This document shows, piece after piece, positions 20,067 to 29,284 of a stretch of 64,000 nt of DNA. The notes under the pieces were generated by a model. The model did not search any database and was not told where the DNA came from. It saw nothing but the letters and a program-made list of their open reading frames with translations. Source of the DNA: Fictibacillus aquaticus (lineage in GTDB: Bacteria; Bacillota; Bacilli; Bacillales; Fictibacillaceae); the NCBI RefSeq assembly GCF_002245695.1, contig NZ_NOII01000001.1, positions 682,001-746,000 of the forward strand, in the 5' to 3' direction. Position numbers and translations under genes: made by a program. How positions within the stretch are numbered: the first letter of the stretch is position 1; each line of letters starts with the position of its first letter.

Positions 20067-21737
20067 ATGAAATTTGTAAAAAACCATCAGACGGCAGTCT
20101 TTGCACTCGGCGGTCTTGGTGAAATCGGAAAAAACACATATGGCATTCAATTTCAGGATGAAATCATCCTTATTGATGCAGGGATTAAATTTCCTGAGGA
20201 CGAGCTCCTTGGAATTGATTATGTTATCCCTGATTATACTTACCTTGTAAAAAACGAAGATAAAATCAAAGGGCTTTTCATCACTCATGGTCACGAAGAT
20301 CATATCGGAGGGATCCCATATCTTCTCCGTCAAGTAAACGTGCCAATTTACGGCGGAAAGCTTGCCATTTCCTTAATTAAAAACAAATTGGACGAGCATG
20401 GGCTTCTCAGGCGTGCGAAGCTTAATATAATCGGGGAAGACGATGTCATCAAATTCCGAAAAACATCTGTGTCTTTCTTCCGTACGACGCACAGCATTCC
20501 CGAATCTCTCGGGGTTGTCGTTAAGACGCCTCCAGGAAATATTGTTCATACTGGTGATTTCAAATTTGACTTTACACCGGTCGGCGAGCCTGCAGACTTG
20601 ACTAAAATGGCAGAAATCGGTAAAGACGGCGTTCTCTGCCTTCTTTCCGACAGCACGAACAGCGAAGTACCTGGTTTTACTCTCTCAGAAAGAAAAGTAG
20701 GAGAAAGCATTCACGATATCTTCCGAAAAGTTGACGGCAGAATTATCTTCGCTACTTTTGCATCCAACATTCACAGGCTGCAGCAGGTTGTCGAGGCATC
20801 CGTCCAGAATAACAGGAAGATTGCGGTATTCGGAAGAAGCATGGATTCTGCCATCACGATCGGTCAGGAGCTAGGATTCATAAAGGCACCAAAGAACACA
20901 TTCATTGAATCTAACCAGATTAACCGCTATCCAGATAACGAGATTACGATTTTGTGTACAGGAAGCCAAGGTGAACCGATGGCTGCCCTTTCAAGGATCG
21001 CGAACGGAACACACCGTCAGATTCAAATCATTCCAGGTGACACAGTGATCTTCTCATCTTCACCGATTCCGGGAAATGCATTGAGTGTTTCTAAAACAAT
21101 CAACCAATTATACAGAGCCGGCGCTGAAGTTATTCATGGCTCGCTCAATGATATCCATACATCAGGGCATGGCGGTCAGCAGGAGCAAAAACTTATGCTC
21201 CGCCTGATGAAGCCAAAGTATTTCCTTCCGATACACGGTGAATACAGGATGCTTAAAATGCATACAAAGCTTGCAGTTGACTGTGACGTTGCTCCTGAAA
21301 ATTGCTTTATTATGGATAACGGCGAAGTCCTTGCCCTTTCAGGGACAGAAGCTTCAGTTGCAGGAAAAATCCCATCTGGATCTGTATATGTAGATGGAAG
21401 CGGAATTGGAGACATCGGCAACATCGTGCTTCGAGACCGCAAAATTTTATCAGAAGAAGGCTTGGTTGTCGTAGTTGTAAGCATGAACTTAAAAGAATTC
21501 CGCATCGAGGCTGGCCCTGATATCATATCTCGCGGTTTCGTTTACATGAGAGAATCCGGTGATTTAATCAATGATGCACAGGACCTTTTATCAAAGCATC
21601 TTAATACAATCATGGAAGAAAAACGAACAACGCAGTGGTCTGAAATTAAAAATGAAATTACAGATACACTTGCACCGTTTTTATATGAAAAAACGAAGCG
21701 TCGTCCGATGATACTTCCTATCATTATGGAAATCTAA
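20067..21737 (+). CDS. rnjA: Ribonuclease J1
   Basis: The 556-residue metallo-beta-lactamase / beta-CASP ribonuclease has both endonuclease and 5'-3' exonuclease activity and is central to mRNA decay and 16S rRNA maturation. The zinc-binding HGHEDHIGG motif is near residue 73. Other metal and beta-CASP motifs are [20 protein letters not shown], and [10 protein letters not shown] near the C-terminal part. Length is the family norm (555). It is cotranscribed with rpoY and ends in a terminator. SR1P, also encoded in this window, promotes GapA-RNase J1 contact in B. subtilis. Confidence 0.97.
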   Translation: MKFVKNHQTAVFALGGLGEIGKNTYGIQFQDEIILIDAGIKFPEDELLGIDYVIPDYTYLVKNEDKIKGLFITHGHEDHIGGIPYLLRQVNVPIYGGKLAISLIKNKLDEHGLLRRAKLNIIGEDDVIKFRKTSVSFFRTTHSIPESLGVVVKTPPGNIVHTGDFKFDFTPVGEPADLTKMAEIGKDGVLCLLSDSTNSEVPGFTLSERKVGESIHDIFRKVDGRIIFATFASNIHRLQQVVEASVQNNRKIAVFGRSMDSAITIGQELGFIKAPKNTFIESNQINRYPDNEITILCTGSQGEPMAALSRIANGTHRQIQIIPGDTVIFSSSPIPGNALSVSKTINQLYRAGAEVIHGSLNDIHTSGHGGQQEQKLMLRLMKPKYFLPIHGEYRMLKMHTKLAVDCDVAPENCFIMDNGEVLALSGTEASVAGKIPSGSVYVDGSGIGDIGNIVLRDRKILSEEGLVVVVVSMNLKEFRIEAGPDIISRGFVYMRESGDLINDAQDLLSKHLNTIMEEKRTTQWSEIKNEITDTLAPFLYEKTKRRPMILPIIMEI

Positions 21738-21743
21738 ATCAAT

Positions 21744-21776
21744 TAAAAAAACCGCCCTTTGGCGGTTTTTTTTTTT
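21744..21776. terminator. Bidirectional terminator, rnjA and ktrC
   Basis: A compact stem (AACCGCC with GGCGGTT, CTTT loop) with an A-run and a 12-base T-run. The T-run reaches into the ktrC stop codon, so both convergent genes share it. Confidence 0.9.
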
Positions 21777-22437
21777 ACGTTCGGGCCAGCTGGCTTTCGA
21801 GGCGGTTAATGCTCTTATCACCGCCAATAACAATTAATATGTCACCTCTGGATATCGGTTCTCCTGCAGGCGGCGAAACAATGATATCATCTCCTCTTTT
21901 AATCGCAACAACATTGCATCCATAACGGGCGCGTATATCAAGCTGCGCCAGTGTTTTACCTATCATTGCTGCAGAAGCGCTCAGTTCCACGATACTATGT
22001 TCTTCTGACAATTCAAGATAATCAATGACGCTGTTGGAAACGATCTGATGGGCGATCCTGACTCCCATATCCCTTTCTGGATGAATGATTCGGTCAGCAC
22101 CTATTTTCTTCAGAACTTTTTCATGATAATCATTTTGAGCCTTTACAGTAATCTTGCTCACACCAAGCTCTTTCAAAATCAAAGTTGTCAGGATACTGGA
22201 ATGAATATTGTCGCCTATCGCAACGACTACATGCTCAAAATTCCTTATTCCCAGACTTTTCAATACCCCTTCATCCGTCGTATCAGCTACAACAGCGTGA
22301 GCGGCGATCGTTGAAAACTCATTAACACGTTCTTCGTCTACATCGATAGCCAGTACGTCCATACCTTGGTTAGTAAGTGCGCGGCACATGTTGCCGCCAA
22401 ATCGTCCTAATCCGATAACTGCAAATTGCTTTTTCAT
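21775..22437 (-). CDS. ktrC: KtrC-type RCK regulator of potassium uptake
   Basis: The 220-residue protein consists of an RCK_N domain with a Rossmann nucleotide site (FAVIGLGRFGGNMCRALTNQG) and an RCK_C domain (about residues 140-218), which in relatives binds c-di-AMP. It is the cytosolic gating ring of the KtrCD potassium channel-like uptake system; the KtrD membrane partner is not in this window, as in B. subtilis where the genes are unlinked. Position beside rnjA matches B. subtilis ykqB. No ydaO riboswitch was seen upstream. Confidence 0.93.
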   Translation of the reverse strand: MKKQFAVIGLGRFGGNMCRALTNQGMDVLAIDVDEERVNEFSTIAAHAVVADTTDEGVLKSLGIRNFEHVVVAIGDNIHSSILTTLILKELGVSKITVKAQNDYHEKVLKKIGADRIIHPERDMGVRIAHQIVSNSVIDYLELSEEHSIVELSASAAMIGKTLAQLDIRARYGCNVVAIKRGDDIIVSPPAGEPISRGDILIVIGGDKSINRLESQLART

Positions 22438-22510
22438 TTGTTCACCTCTGCTGACATATCTTTCTTATGCTTCCCTCAAACGAGCACTATGTATTATTTT
22501 CGCCATATGT

Positions 22511-22541
22511 AAAAAGGAACCCTGCTGTAACAGGGTTCCTT
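22511..22541 (-). terminator. Terminator of the peroxiredoxin gene
   Basis: A stem (AAGGAACCCTG with CAGGGTTCCTT) around CTGTAA or its complement is followed on the minus strand by a T-run. It lies 14 bases past the stop codon. Confidence 0.85.
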
Positions 22542-22554
22542 GATATTAATATTT

Positions 22555-23103
22555 TTAAACTTCGAGTGTCTTTTGACCTGGCTTCCAGTTAGCTGGGCAC
22601 AATCCGCCAGTTTGAAGCGCTTGAAGGACACGCAATGTTTCTTCTACGTCACGTCCAATGTTGTTGTGGTTAACAACAGAATACATGAGTTCTCCTTCTG
22701 GAGAGATGATGAACAAACCGCGAAGAGCGATTCCTTCTTCTTCAATTAGAACACCGTAGTCACGTGCTACAGAATGGTTTGTATCAGCGGCAAGAGGGTA
22801 TTTCAGCTCGCCAAGTCCGTTCATATCGCGCGGAGTGTTAATCCAAGCTTTGTGAGTGTGAATTGTATCGGTTGAAACGCCGATTACTTCAGCGTCAAGA
22901 TCTTCAAACTCATCATAACGGTCGCTTAAAGAAGTGATTTCAGTTGGACATACGAATGTAAAGTCCATTGGATAGAAATAAAGAACTGTCCATTTGTCAT
23001 TTTTCATGTTTTCTTCAAGGCTTACTTTACCAAATTCTTTGTTTGGCAATACTGCGTCCATCTCAAATCGAGGTGCTTGTTTTGCTACCATACGTTCTGC
23101 CAT
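22555..23103 (-). CDS. ykuU: 2-Cys peroxiredoxin (YkuU)
   Basis: The 182-residue AhpC/Prx1-type peroxiredoxin is nearly identical in pattern to B. subtilis YkuU. The peroxidatic cysteine lies in DFTFVCPTE and the resolving cysteine in GGLCPANWKPG. It should reduce hydrogen peroxide and organic peroxides with thioredoxin-type donors. The ATG at 23103 gives the expected N-terminus MAERMVAKQAPRFEM and follows GTGGAGG; the frame extends upstream without a ribosome site. The ykuV partner of B. subtilis is absent. Confidence 0.94.
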   Translation of the reverse strand: MAERMVAKQAPRFEMDAVLPNKEFGKVSLEENMKNDKWTVLYFYPMDFTFVCPTEITSLSDRYDEFEDLDAEVIGVSTDTIHTHKAWINTPRDMNGLGELKYPLAADTNHSVARDYGVLIEEEGIALRGLFIISPEGELMYSVVNHNNIGRDVEETLRVLQALQTGGLCPANWKPGQKTLEV

Positions 23104-23140
23104 GCGTAAAACCTCCACTGCTTTTTTTATTACAGGCATT

Positions 23141-23170
23141 ATTATAATACAAACGCTTATTTTTAGTCAA
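23141..23170 (-). promoter_or_regulatory. Sigma-A promoter of the peroxiredoxin gene
   Basis: On the minus strand, -35 TTGACT at 23165-23170, an 18-base spacer and a perfect -10 TATAAT at 23141-23146. The -10 region reads TTATAATAATG, which equals one half of a PerR box; the other half is not conserved, so PerR control is only a possibility. Confidence 0.65.
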
Positions 23171-23324
23171 TCTTATATAATAATAAATTTAAATAAGGCT
23201 GTATTATCTCCCTGTAATAACATCTCCTTTATGATAACAAGTTAATCAATGAATGTGAAATAAACGACCTCGTTTTAAAATGTCTTTCATTAGGGAAGAA
23301 CAACAAAAAGGAGGGATAATAAGC

Positions 23325-23531
23325 ATGCCATATGACAAACTGAGTGACCTGCCGGATCGTGTAAAGGATCACCTTCCACATCACGCCCAAGATATATATA
23401 AAGAAGCTTTCAACTCAGCCCTGGAGGAGTATAACAGCGAGGAGACCGCACATAAAGTTGCCTGGAGTGCCGTTAAGCATAGATACGAAAAGCAAGATGA
23501 CGGCGACTGGGCAAAAAAGAAAGACACCTGA
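23325..23531 (+). CDS. chaB: ChaB-family small protein
   Basis: A 68-residue helical protein with the ChaB fold signature: DLPDRVKDHLPHHAQDIYKEAFNSALEEY followed by AHKVAWSAVKHRYEK. ChaB was named as a cation-transport regulator in E. coli, but that role is poorly supported; Bacillus members have no firm function. The ATG at 23325 follows AAGGAGGGA. The stop codon lies inside the bidirectional terminator shared with the convergent CNNM gene. Confidence 0.85.
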   Translation: MPYDKLSDLPDRVKDHLPHHAQDIYKEAFNSALEEYNSEETAHKVAWSAVKHRYEKQDDGDWAKKKDT

Positions 23532-23549
23532 TTATATCAGGTGTCTTTC
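23519..23549. terminator. Bidirectional terminator over two stop codons
   Basis: A near-perfect palindrome (AAAGACACCTGA with TCAGGTGTCTTT, ATTA loop) contains the chaB stop and abuts the stop of the convergent membrane protein gene, an unusually compact arrangement. Confidence 0.8.
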
Positions 23550-24871
23550 TTTGCTGGCTCATCTTCGTGTTCATTTTCAATTTCTATAGCAGTCCGTTCA
23601 ATCGCTATCTTTTTTACTTGGTGTCCATCCAGATCAAGTACTTTAAAGTTATAGCCCTGATATTCGACTGTACTCCCTATTTCAACATCAATCTGCTTTG
23701 TCAAAATCCATCCCCCAATTGTATCGAGTTCAGAATCATCGAGATCGAGTGATAAAAGGTTATTGACTTCAGAAATCAATACCTTGCCGTCCACAATAAT
23801 ATTATCTGGCGAGATGCGCTGGACTTCCGGTTCTTCATCTTCATCAAATTCGTCACGGATCTCCCCGACAATTTCCTCTAAAATATCTTCAACGGTAACG
23901 ATACCTGCCGTGCCTCCGTATTCATCGACAAGTACTGCCATATGCGTCCTATCTTTCTGCATCTTCACTAGCAGTTTCTGGATCGGCGTTGTTTCATGGA
24001 CCGTAATGATTGGTCTAATATAATCTTCCAGCCTGCCATCTTCCCGATCTACATATTCGTTAAAAAATTCTTTAATATTCACTAGTCCGGTAATATGGTC
24101 TTTATCAAACTCTGCTACTGGGTATCGTGTAAACTTTTCACCTCTCATAATCTCCATGTTCTCAAGGAATGTTCTTTCTTTAAATAAACAAACAATTTCC
24201 GTTCTTGGCACCATAATCTCCTTAGCTACTCTATCATCGAATTCGAAAATTCGGTTTACATAACGGTACTCTGACTGGTTTATTTCTCCGCCTTGAAGGC
24301 TTTCAGAAAGAATGAGTCTCAGCTCTTCTTCGGTATGCACCATTTCATGTTCCCCTGCAGGCTTCAGTCCAAACAGCCTTGTCAGCAGCATGGCTGAGCC
24401 GTTCAAAATAAAAATGAATGGGTACATGATTCTGTAGAACCATATGAGAGGATGCGCTGTTGCAAGACTGATGGCTTCGGCTTTCTGTATAGCCACAGTC
24501 TTGGGGGCAAGCTCTCCGAGCACCACGTGAAGAAAAGTTATAAGGAAGAAAGAAACGCCGAATGATATGGTGTGAGCTAGTGCGTCTGATATTTCCATCC
24601 TTTCAAAAACCGGAAGGAGGAGCTTAACCACTGTCGGTTCGCCCAGCCACCCTAAACCAAGTGCTGTAATGGTAATCCCAAGCTGGCAAGCAGATAAATA
24701 CCCGTCAAGATTATTGATGACTTTCTTTGCTGCGATGGCCTTTTTATTTCCTTCTGCAGCTAGATGGTCTATTCTCGTTTTTCGAATTTTGACGATTGCA
24801 AATTCAGAAGCAACGAAAAAAGCAGTTAGAATGATCAGTATAACGATTAGAACAATATTAAAGATTGGCAA
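23537..24871 (-). CDS. CNNM/CorC-type membrane protein (hemolysin C family, MpfA-like)
   Basis: About 444 residues: an N-terminal CNNM transmembrane domain with four hydrophobic segments (first LIVILIILTAFFVASEFAIV, with conserved SEFA), two CBS domains (about 210-335, including MVPRTEIVCLF and LVDEYGGTAGIVTVEDILEEI), and a C-terminal CorC_HlyC domain. B. subtilis MpfA (YhdP) of this family exports magnesium; relatives include YhdT, YugS, YqhB and YrkA. The paralogue group is not resolved here. The TTG at 24871 is preferred because AGGTGGGG precedes it; a GTG at 24883 overlaps that site. Confidence 0.88.
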   Translation of the reverse strand: MPIFNIVLIVILIILTAFFVASEFAIVKIRKTRIDHLAAEGNKKAIAAKKVINNLDGYLSACQLGITITALGLGWLGEPTVVKLLLPVFERMEISDALAHTISFGVSFFLITFLHVVLGELAPKTVAIQKAEAISLATAHPLIWFYRIMYPFIFILNGSAMLLTRLFGLKPAGEHEMVHTEEELRLILSESLQGGEINQSEYRYVNRIFEFDDRVAKEIMVPRTEIVCLFKERTFLENMEIMRGEKFTRYPVAEFDKDHITGLVNIKEFFNEYVDREDGRLEDYIRPIITVHETTPIQKLLVKMQKDRTHMAVLVDEYGGTAGIVTVEDILEEIVGEIRDEFDEDEEPEVQRISPDNIIVDGKVLISEVNNLLSLDLDDSELDTIGGWILTKQIDVEIGSTVEYQGYNFKVLDLDGHQVKKIAIERTAIEIENEHEDEPAKKDT

Positions 24872-25130
24872 TAGAGTCCCCACCTGTCTGTATAAAGTGC
24901 AGTATAGCCGGAAGGCTGCTGTTGAACCTGCCCACGCAATTCTTGCCTAAATACTTCCCTAATGAGAAGTGTAATAAACGGACAGTTTTCATGTATAAAG
25001 ATGAAGAAATGATATGAGTGCTAATGAAAACCCGGCAGACAACCAGCCTTTGCTGATATGCACTTAATATTTTATCTTTTTATTACGCCGAATCTTTTCA
25101 ATAAAAAAGATATCTCTCATAAAAGTGCAA

Positions 25131-25152
25131 AAAAGGACAGCCGCGGCTGTCC
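25131..25152 (-). terminator. Terminator of ykuS
   Basis: A perfect palindromic stem (GGACAGCCG with CGGCTGTCC) is followed by six T residues on the minus strand, directly after the ykuS stop. Confidence 0.85.
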
Positions 25153-25397
25153 TACTGGTTTACCCTGCTCTCTACCTGTGCGCATACATCCTCAGCAGAC
25201 ATCCCGTGAGCATTTAGCACAGAACCCTGGATAGCCGCGTTTTGGATGCCCATCATGTTCTGGTCCTGACCTGAAATCACGCAGCAGTCACAACCGTTAG
25301 CGTCGCTTTCCTGCTTCAGCTCAACCACTTCATGACCTTGTGCTCTAAGAGCTTCGGAAACTGCAGTCAGCGATTGTTCAACACCGATTCTCGCCAT
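25152..25397 (-). CDS. ykuS: YkuS family protein (UPF0180)
   Basis: An 81-residue protein starting [17 protein letters not shown] with the cysteine cluster [11 protein letters not shown], matching the UPF0180/YkuS family, a small Rossmann-like fold of unknown role. The ATG at 25397 follows GGAGGTG by about 6 bases. It is third in the ykuQ-ykuR-ykuS order of B. subtilis, although a strong terminator separates it from ykuR, so it may have its own promoter or depend on readthrough. Confidence 0.9.
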   Translation of the reverse strand: MARIGVEQSLTAVSEALRAQGHEVVELKQESDANGCDCCVISGQDQNMMGIQNAAIQGSVLNAHGMSAEDVCAQVESRVNQ

Positions 25398-25470
25398 ACG
25401 TAACACCTCCTTACCCGTTTAATGTTGCCTTTGATGGGAAAAATATTCTTCACCGCCGGTTCAGAAATAA

Positions 25471-25512
25471 AAAAAGCCGGACGTCTGAAGAAATTTCTTC
25501 AGACGCCCAGCT
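25471..25512 (-). terminator. Terminator between ykuR and ykuS
   Basis: A long stem with the self-complementary core GTCTGAAGAAATTTCTTCAGA, extended by GAGCTGGGC and GTCCGGCTT arms, followed by a T-run on the minus strand. It begins at the ykuR stop. Confidence 0.85.
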
Positions 25513-26627
25513 CATCCTATATGCTTTAAATATTTCGTCAGCAGGTCAACTGCAAAAGGTATGGCTTTTTCATCAGGCTGCAGTTTGGAATGATGCAGAC
25601 CATAAGGTGTATCTACTCCAAGCCAGAACATAAATCCAGGAACAGATTCAAGAAAATAACCGTAATCTTCCCCTGTCATCGCTTCTCTGCATGTGATAAC
25701 TTGCGCGATTCCAGAGTTCTGAGCGAATTCAATGAACTGTTCAGTCAGATCATGGTCATTATCGACCATCCTGTAATTTGCACCATAGTCAATGACTGCT
25801 TCACATTCAAAAGAAGCAGAAATCCCTTCTATCATCTTTTCAATACGGTGTTTCACTTTAACCATCGCTTCAGCTGACAGCGTACGTATTGTACCTTCCA
25901 GCCTCGCTCTTTCAGCAATAATGTTCTGCTTTGTTCCGCCTGTAATCTTCCCAACGGTAATAACAGCAGAATCCAACGGGTCAATATTGCGGGACACCAC
26001 TGTCTGCAGCTGCGTAACTAAGTGGCTTGCTGCAACAACCATGTCGTTGGCTTGCTGAGGATAAGCAGCATGGCCGCCAGTGCCTTTTAAATCAATAAAT
26101 AATTCAGACGTGTTGGCGAACAGCAGACCCGGTTTTGTTGCAATCGTGCCGACCGGATATTCAGGGGCTATGTGAAGAGCGACCATCATGTCCGGTTTGT
26201 TTTTCAGGAAAGCTTCACATTCTCTCATCGTTAACGCACCGCCTGGACCCTCTTCAGCAGGCTGGAAAACAAAGAGCAGGTTATGCTCTGCCGGCGATGC
26301 CGCAAAATGCTGCAGCAGTCCTATGGCAATCGACATATGAAAATCATGTCCGCATGCATGCATGAATCCTTCATGTGTTGAAGCGAAATCAAACCCTGTT
26401 TCCTCTGTAATAGGAAGGCCGTCCATATCAGCACGGTAGCCTATCGTTTTGTTTCCTGTCCGTCCTTGCACTTTAACGATTATTCCAGTTTTCCATGTTT
26501 CAATTTCAAGATGTTCTTGCGGTAGAGCTGCGATCACGTTTAATAAATACGACTGCGTTTTAAACTCTTCAAAGCCCGGTTCTGGAATTTGATGAAGCTG
26601 CCTGCGCAGTTCAATTAGAGAATTCAT
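25512..26627 (-). CDS. dapL: N-acetyldiaminopimelate deacetylase
   Basis: The 371-residue M20-family amidohydrolase removes acetate from N-acetyl-L,L-diaminopimelate, the last step of the acetyl branch to DAP for lysine, peptidoglycan and dipicolinate. Metal ligands are visible in HACGHDFHM and in the conserved [10 protein letters not shown]; the dimerisation domain starts near [15 protein letters not shown]. It corresponds to B. subtilis YkuR and follows dapH by 27 bases. The name dapL is used for ykuR in Bacillus, though it also names an aminotransferase elsewhere. Confidence 0.94.
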   Translation of the reverse strand: MNSLIELRRQLHQIPEPGFEEFKTQSYLLNVIAALPQEHLEIETWKTGIIVKVQGRTGNKTIGYRADMDGLPITEETGFDFASTHEGFMHACGHDFHMSIAIGLLQHFAASPAEHNLLFVFQPAEEGPGGALTMRECEAFLKNKPDMMVALHIAPEYPVGTIATKPGLLFANTSELFIDLKGTGGHAAYPQQANDMVVAASHLVTQLQTVVSRNIDPLDSAVITVGKITGGTKQNIIAERARLEGTIRTLSAEAMVKVKHRIEKMIEGISASFECEAVIDYGANYRMVDNDHDLTEQFIEFAQNSGIAQVITCREAMTGEDYGYFLESVPGFMFWLGVDTPYGLHHSKLQPDEKAIPFAVDLLTKYLKHIG

Positions 26628-26654
26628 CGTAAACGTCTCCTTAAAAGGAAGAAA

Positions 26655-27371
26655 TCAGTCGTTTAACTGGCGAAGCTCTTGCTTGATTTCTGTCTTTGAT
26701 TTCGTTTTTTCATCGATTTCTTTAATCACTCGTGCAGGTGTTCCCGCAACAACCGTATATGGAGGAACGTCTTCGATAACGATTGCTCCAGCCGCTACAA
26801 CAGCACCTTTCCCAACAGTAACCCCTTCAAGCACAACAGCATTAGCGCCAATCACAACATCGTCTTCAACGACAACTGGCTTAGCTGACGGCGGTTCGAT
26901 AACACCAGCTAGAACAGAGCCAGCTCCGATGTGGCAGTTCTTGCCGACAGTTGCGCGCCCGCCAAGTACTACATTCATATCAATCATCGTACCTTCTCCA
27001 ATGACAGCTCCGATGTTTATAGAAGCTCCCATCATGATGACTGCATTGTTTCCAATTTCCACTTGGTCACGGATAATCGCACCTGGCTCGATACGTGCAT
27101 GGATATTTTTCATGTCTAAAAGAGGAATAGCAGAATTTCTGCGGTCGTTTTCGATCACATAATCTTCAATTTTACCTTCGTTTGCTTTCAGAGCAGCGTC
27201 AATTTCTTTCCACTCTCCGAAAAGCACGCCTGTTGAACCGTTTAAGAACGTCTTTGTATCTTTTCCAAAATCGATCCCTTCAAGATCACCTTTAACGTAA
27301 ACCTTTACAGGTGTCGATTTTGTGCTGTTTTGAATAAATGAGATAATTTCGTTTGCATCCATCATTTTCAT
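26655..27371 (-). CDS. dapH: Tetrahydrodipicolinate N-acetyltransferase
   Basis: The 238-residue left-handed beta-helix acetyltransferase makes N-acetyl-L-2-amino-6-oxopimelate. Hexapeptide repeats run from about residue 88 to 200 ([30 protein letters not shown]...). The N-terminal domain [14 protein letters not shown] is typical of YkuQ. AAGGAGG precedes the ATG. It leads the ykuQ-ykuR unit and lies downstream of ccpC on the same strand. The flavodoxin genes ykuNOP, which separate them in B. subtilis, are missing. Confidence 0.95.
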   Translation of the reverse strand: MKMMDANEIISFIQNSTKSTPVKVYVKGDLEGIDFGKDTKTFLNGSTGVLFGEWKEIDAALKANEGKIEDYVIENDRRNSAIPLLDMKNIHARIEPGAIIRDQVEIGNNAVIMMGASINIGAVIGEGTMIDMNVVLGGRATVGKNCHIGAGSVLAGVIEPPSAKPVVVEDDVVIGANAVVLEGVTVGKGAVVAAGAIVIEDVPPYTVVAGTPARVIKEIDEKTKSKTEIKQELRQLND

Positions 27372-27431
27372 AAAAATACATCCTCCTTAATACCAATCTG
27401 TCTTGTATTAAACCACTAAATGCTGTAACTT

Positions 27432-28307
27432 TCAAACCTTATTAATAGGAAACTCATCGACTAATTCTAAAAATGCCTTCACCTGGTTCAGTTCGCTCGC
27501 TGTGCCGTGATGAACAAGCCATGTATCGCGCTCCATATCACTGCTGTTTTTTGTAGAAAGAGGAATTTTGAAAAATTCGTCTTCACTCCGGAGGCTTACT
27601 GAAGGAAGGATTGCATAGCCGATGCCATTCAGCGCCATCTGTTTGCATGTTTCAATCTGGTCTACAATAATGGTTTTTTTCGGTGCCGTCTTAAAATGTT
27701 CATGCCACCAGTCCTGAATTTCCTGATAATACGTGGAATGGCTCTTGAACTGGATGAATGGCTTATTCGTCTCCCCCAGTTCCTCGATAGACGAAAGTGA
27801 GGTATCAACTAAATACAGCCGGTCACTGAATAAATGCCTTTTTTCGCCTCTCCAGTCTGGGTTTCCCCTTACAATGCCAATATGAATGCTCTCCTCATGT
27901 AAATGCCTTATAATCTCGCTCGTCCAGCCAGTAATCAGTGAGATGTTCACATTCGGATAAAGGCTGACGTATTTCTTCAGCACATTTGGAAGCCAATACT
28001 GGCCGATAATTGAGGCTACAGCAAGTTTTAATGTACCGTGCACCTCGTGAGACATCGATCGGATTTCCTCTTTCACCTTTTCTTCTCGTTTCAAAGAATC
28101 GTTCACATATTCAATAATTTTTTCACCTGCCGGAGTCAGTGTCAGTCCTTTTTGAGAGCGGATGAAAATTTTCGTTCCCCACTGACTCTCTATCGTCTGC
28201 AGCCGCTGGCTTAAAGCAGGCTGAGAAACAAAGAGTCTTTCTGCTGCTTTTCGCATGTTCAGCTCTAATGCCAGCACATGAAGAATTTCTAATTCAGATA
28301 GCTGCAA
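27432..28307 (-). CDS. ccpC: LysR-type regulator CcpC
   Basis: The 291-residue LysR-family regulator has an N-terminal winged helix (LALELNMRKAAERLFVSQPALSQRLQTIE) and a periplasmic-binding-like effector domain. The sequence follows B. subtilis CcpC, which represses citB and citZ and responds to citrate, including GTLKLAVASIIGQYWLPNVLKKY and VDQIETCKQMALNGIGYAILPS. Position next to dapH agrees with ykuM-ykuQ order. It is divergent from the TauE/SafE gene, the usual place for an autoregulatory LysR site, though no operator was assigned. Confidence 0.93.
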   Translation of the reverse strand: MQLSELEILHVLALELNMRKAAERLFVSQPALSQRLQTIESQWGTKIFIRSQKGLTLTPAGEKIIEYVNDSLKREEKVKEEIRSMSHEVHGTLKLAVASIIGQYWLPNVLKKYVSLYPNVNISLITGWTSEIIRHLHEESIHIGIVRGNPDWRGEKRHLFSDRLYLVDTSLSSIEELGETNKPFIQFKSHSTYYQEIQDWWHEHFKTAPKKTIIVDQIETCKQMALNGIGYAILPSVSLRSEDEFFKIPLSTKNSSDMERDTWLVHHGTASELNQVKAFLELVDEFPINKV

Positions 28308-28426
28308 AAACTACCTCTCCTTTAATAAGTTTTTCTTATGTACAGTTATCATTATATACGAATTTCTATTATGACTTACAAAGAATAAGATAAAGGAAGA
28401 AAAAGGAATTGATATGAGGTGATTTT

Positions 28427-29164
28427 ATGATGATGTTATTGCTTTTTTCTATCGGTATTATAGCCACTTTTTTAGGTACATTAGCAGGAGGCGGAGGCAT
28501 ACTTAGTTTTCCTGCAATGCTGTTGCTCGGAGTCCCTCCACACTTCGCTATAGCTTCAAACAAGTTTTCCAATACTTTCAGCTCCTTCTCCAGCTTCTTC
28601 GTATTGCTGAAGAAAAAAGAAGTAACCTTTTTAACACTTGTTGTACCAGGCGCATTCAGTCTTGCAGGAGGAATCGCCGGAAGCCAAGCGGCGGCAGCCA
28701 TCCCGCCAGATGTCATGAAGGTCGCAGCCCTTGTTCTGCTTACATTCGCCCTTCTGCTGACTTTTATGAAAAAGCCTGACGAAAAAAGCGGGGAGTTAGA
28801 ACGGCTGCCAAGGTCTGTCTACCCTTACCTGTTCGGAATCGGAGCTTACGACGGCATGTTCGGACCTGGGCAAGGCACGCTGCAGATGAATCTTTACTTA
28901 TCCAAAGGCTTTTCTGTCATGAAATCTATCGGATTCACTAGATTCAATACGTTTTTAAGCTGTATAGGTGCCGCTGTCTCCTATATAGCATCAGGATTTT
29001 TCTTGCCAGAAGTTGCCCTTCCCTTAACAGCTGGCAGCATTATCGGAGCACAGCTTGCCGTTAGAACTGCCGGTAATTTATCAAAAAAACAAGTACTGCT
29101 GATGGTAAGAGCACTTACCGTGATCCTCATAGTTCAGCTAGGAATACAGCTCACAGGAATCTAA
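28427..29164 (+). CDS. TauE/SafE (TSUP) family membrane exporter
   Basis: A 245-residue protein with about eight transmembrane segments in two repeats. The family glycine motifs are seen: GTLAGGGGILSFPAML at residues 17-32 and GAYDGMFGPGQGT near 141. Members export sulfite, sulfoacetate or other organosulfur anions, but many are unassigned. AGGTGA precedes the ATG. Divergence from ccpC may reflect shared regulation. Sulfate activation genes lie 13 kb away, but I infer no direct link. Confidence 0.88.
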   Translation: MMMLLLFSIGIIATFLGTLAGGGGILSFPAMLLLGVPPHFAIASNKFSNTFSSFSSFFVLLKKKEVTFLTLVVPGAFSLAGGIAGSQAAAAIPPDVMKVAALVLLTFALLLTFMKKPDEKSGELERLPRSVYPYLFGIGAYDGMFGPGQGTLQMNLYLSKGFSVMKSIGFTRFNTFLSCIGAAVSYIASGFFLPEVALPLTAGSIIGAQLAVRTAGNLSKKQVLLMVRALTVILIVQLGIQLTGI

Positions 29165-29169
29165 CTATT

Positions 29170-29236
29170 GGGGTACGGTACCATATTTCATTACATAGCA
29201 TCATTAATGTAATTTCATTAGATGGTACCGTACCCC
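29170..29236. repeat. GGTACGGTACC inverted-repeat element, copy 1
   Basis: A 67-base element bounded by perfect 15-base inverted repeats: GGGGTACGGTACCAT at 29170-29184 and its complement at 29222-29236. Each arm is itself nearly self-complementary (GGTAC-G-GTACC). Inside lies a second 7-base stem, ATTACAT at 29190-29196 with ATGTAAT at 29207-29213. It sits between the TSUP stop and that gene's terminator. A second element with the same ends is at 33946. Confidence 0.85.
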
Positions 29237-29251
29237 AGAGGTCTATAAATC

Positions 29252-29284
29252 AAAAAACAGAGTGAAATGGTCACTCTGTTTTTG
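29252..29284. terminator. Bidirectional terminator, TSUP and CDF genes
   Basis: Stem ACAGAGTG with CACTCTGT, flanked by A and T runs on both strands; it overlaps the 3' end of the convergent CDF gene. Confidence 0.85.

Noticed and set aside
23141-23157. PerR box over the peroxiredoxin promoter
   Set aside because: Only one half-site (TTATAAT-A-AT) matches; the second half is not palindromic, so a regulator assignment is not supported.
28427-29164. TSUP exporter as part of the sulfation system
   Set aside because: It lies 13 kb from sat-cysC, next to ccpC and on the other side of unrelated genes; a link would be speculation.
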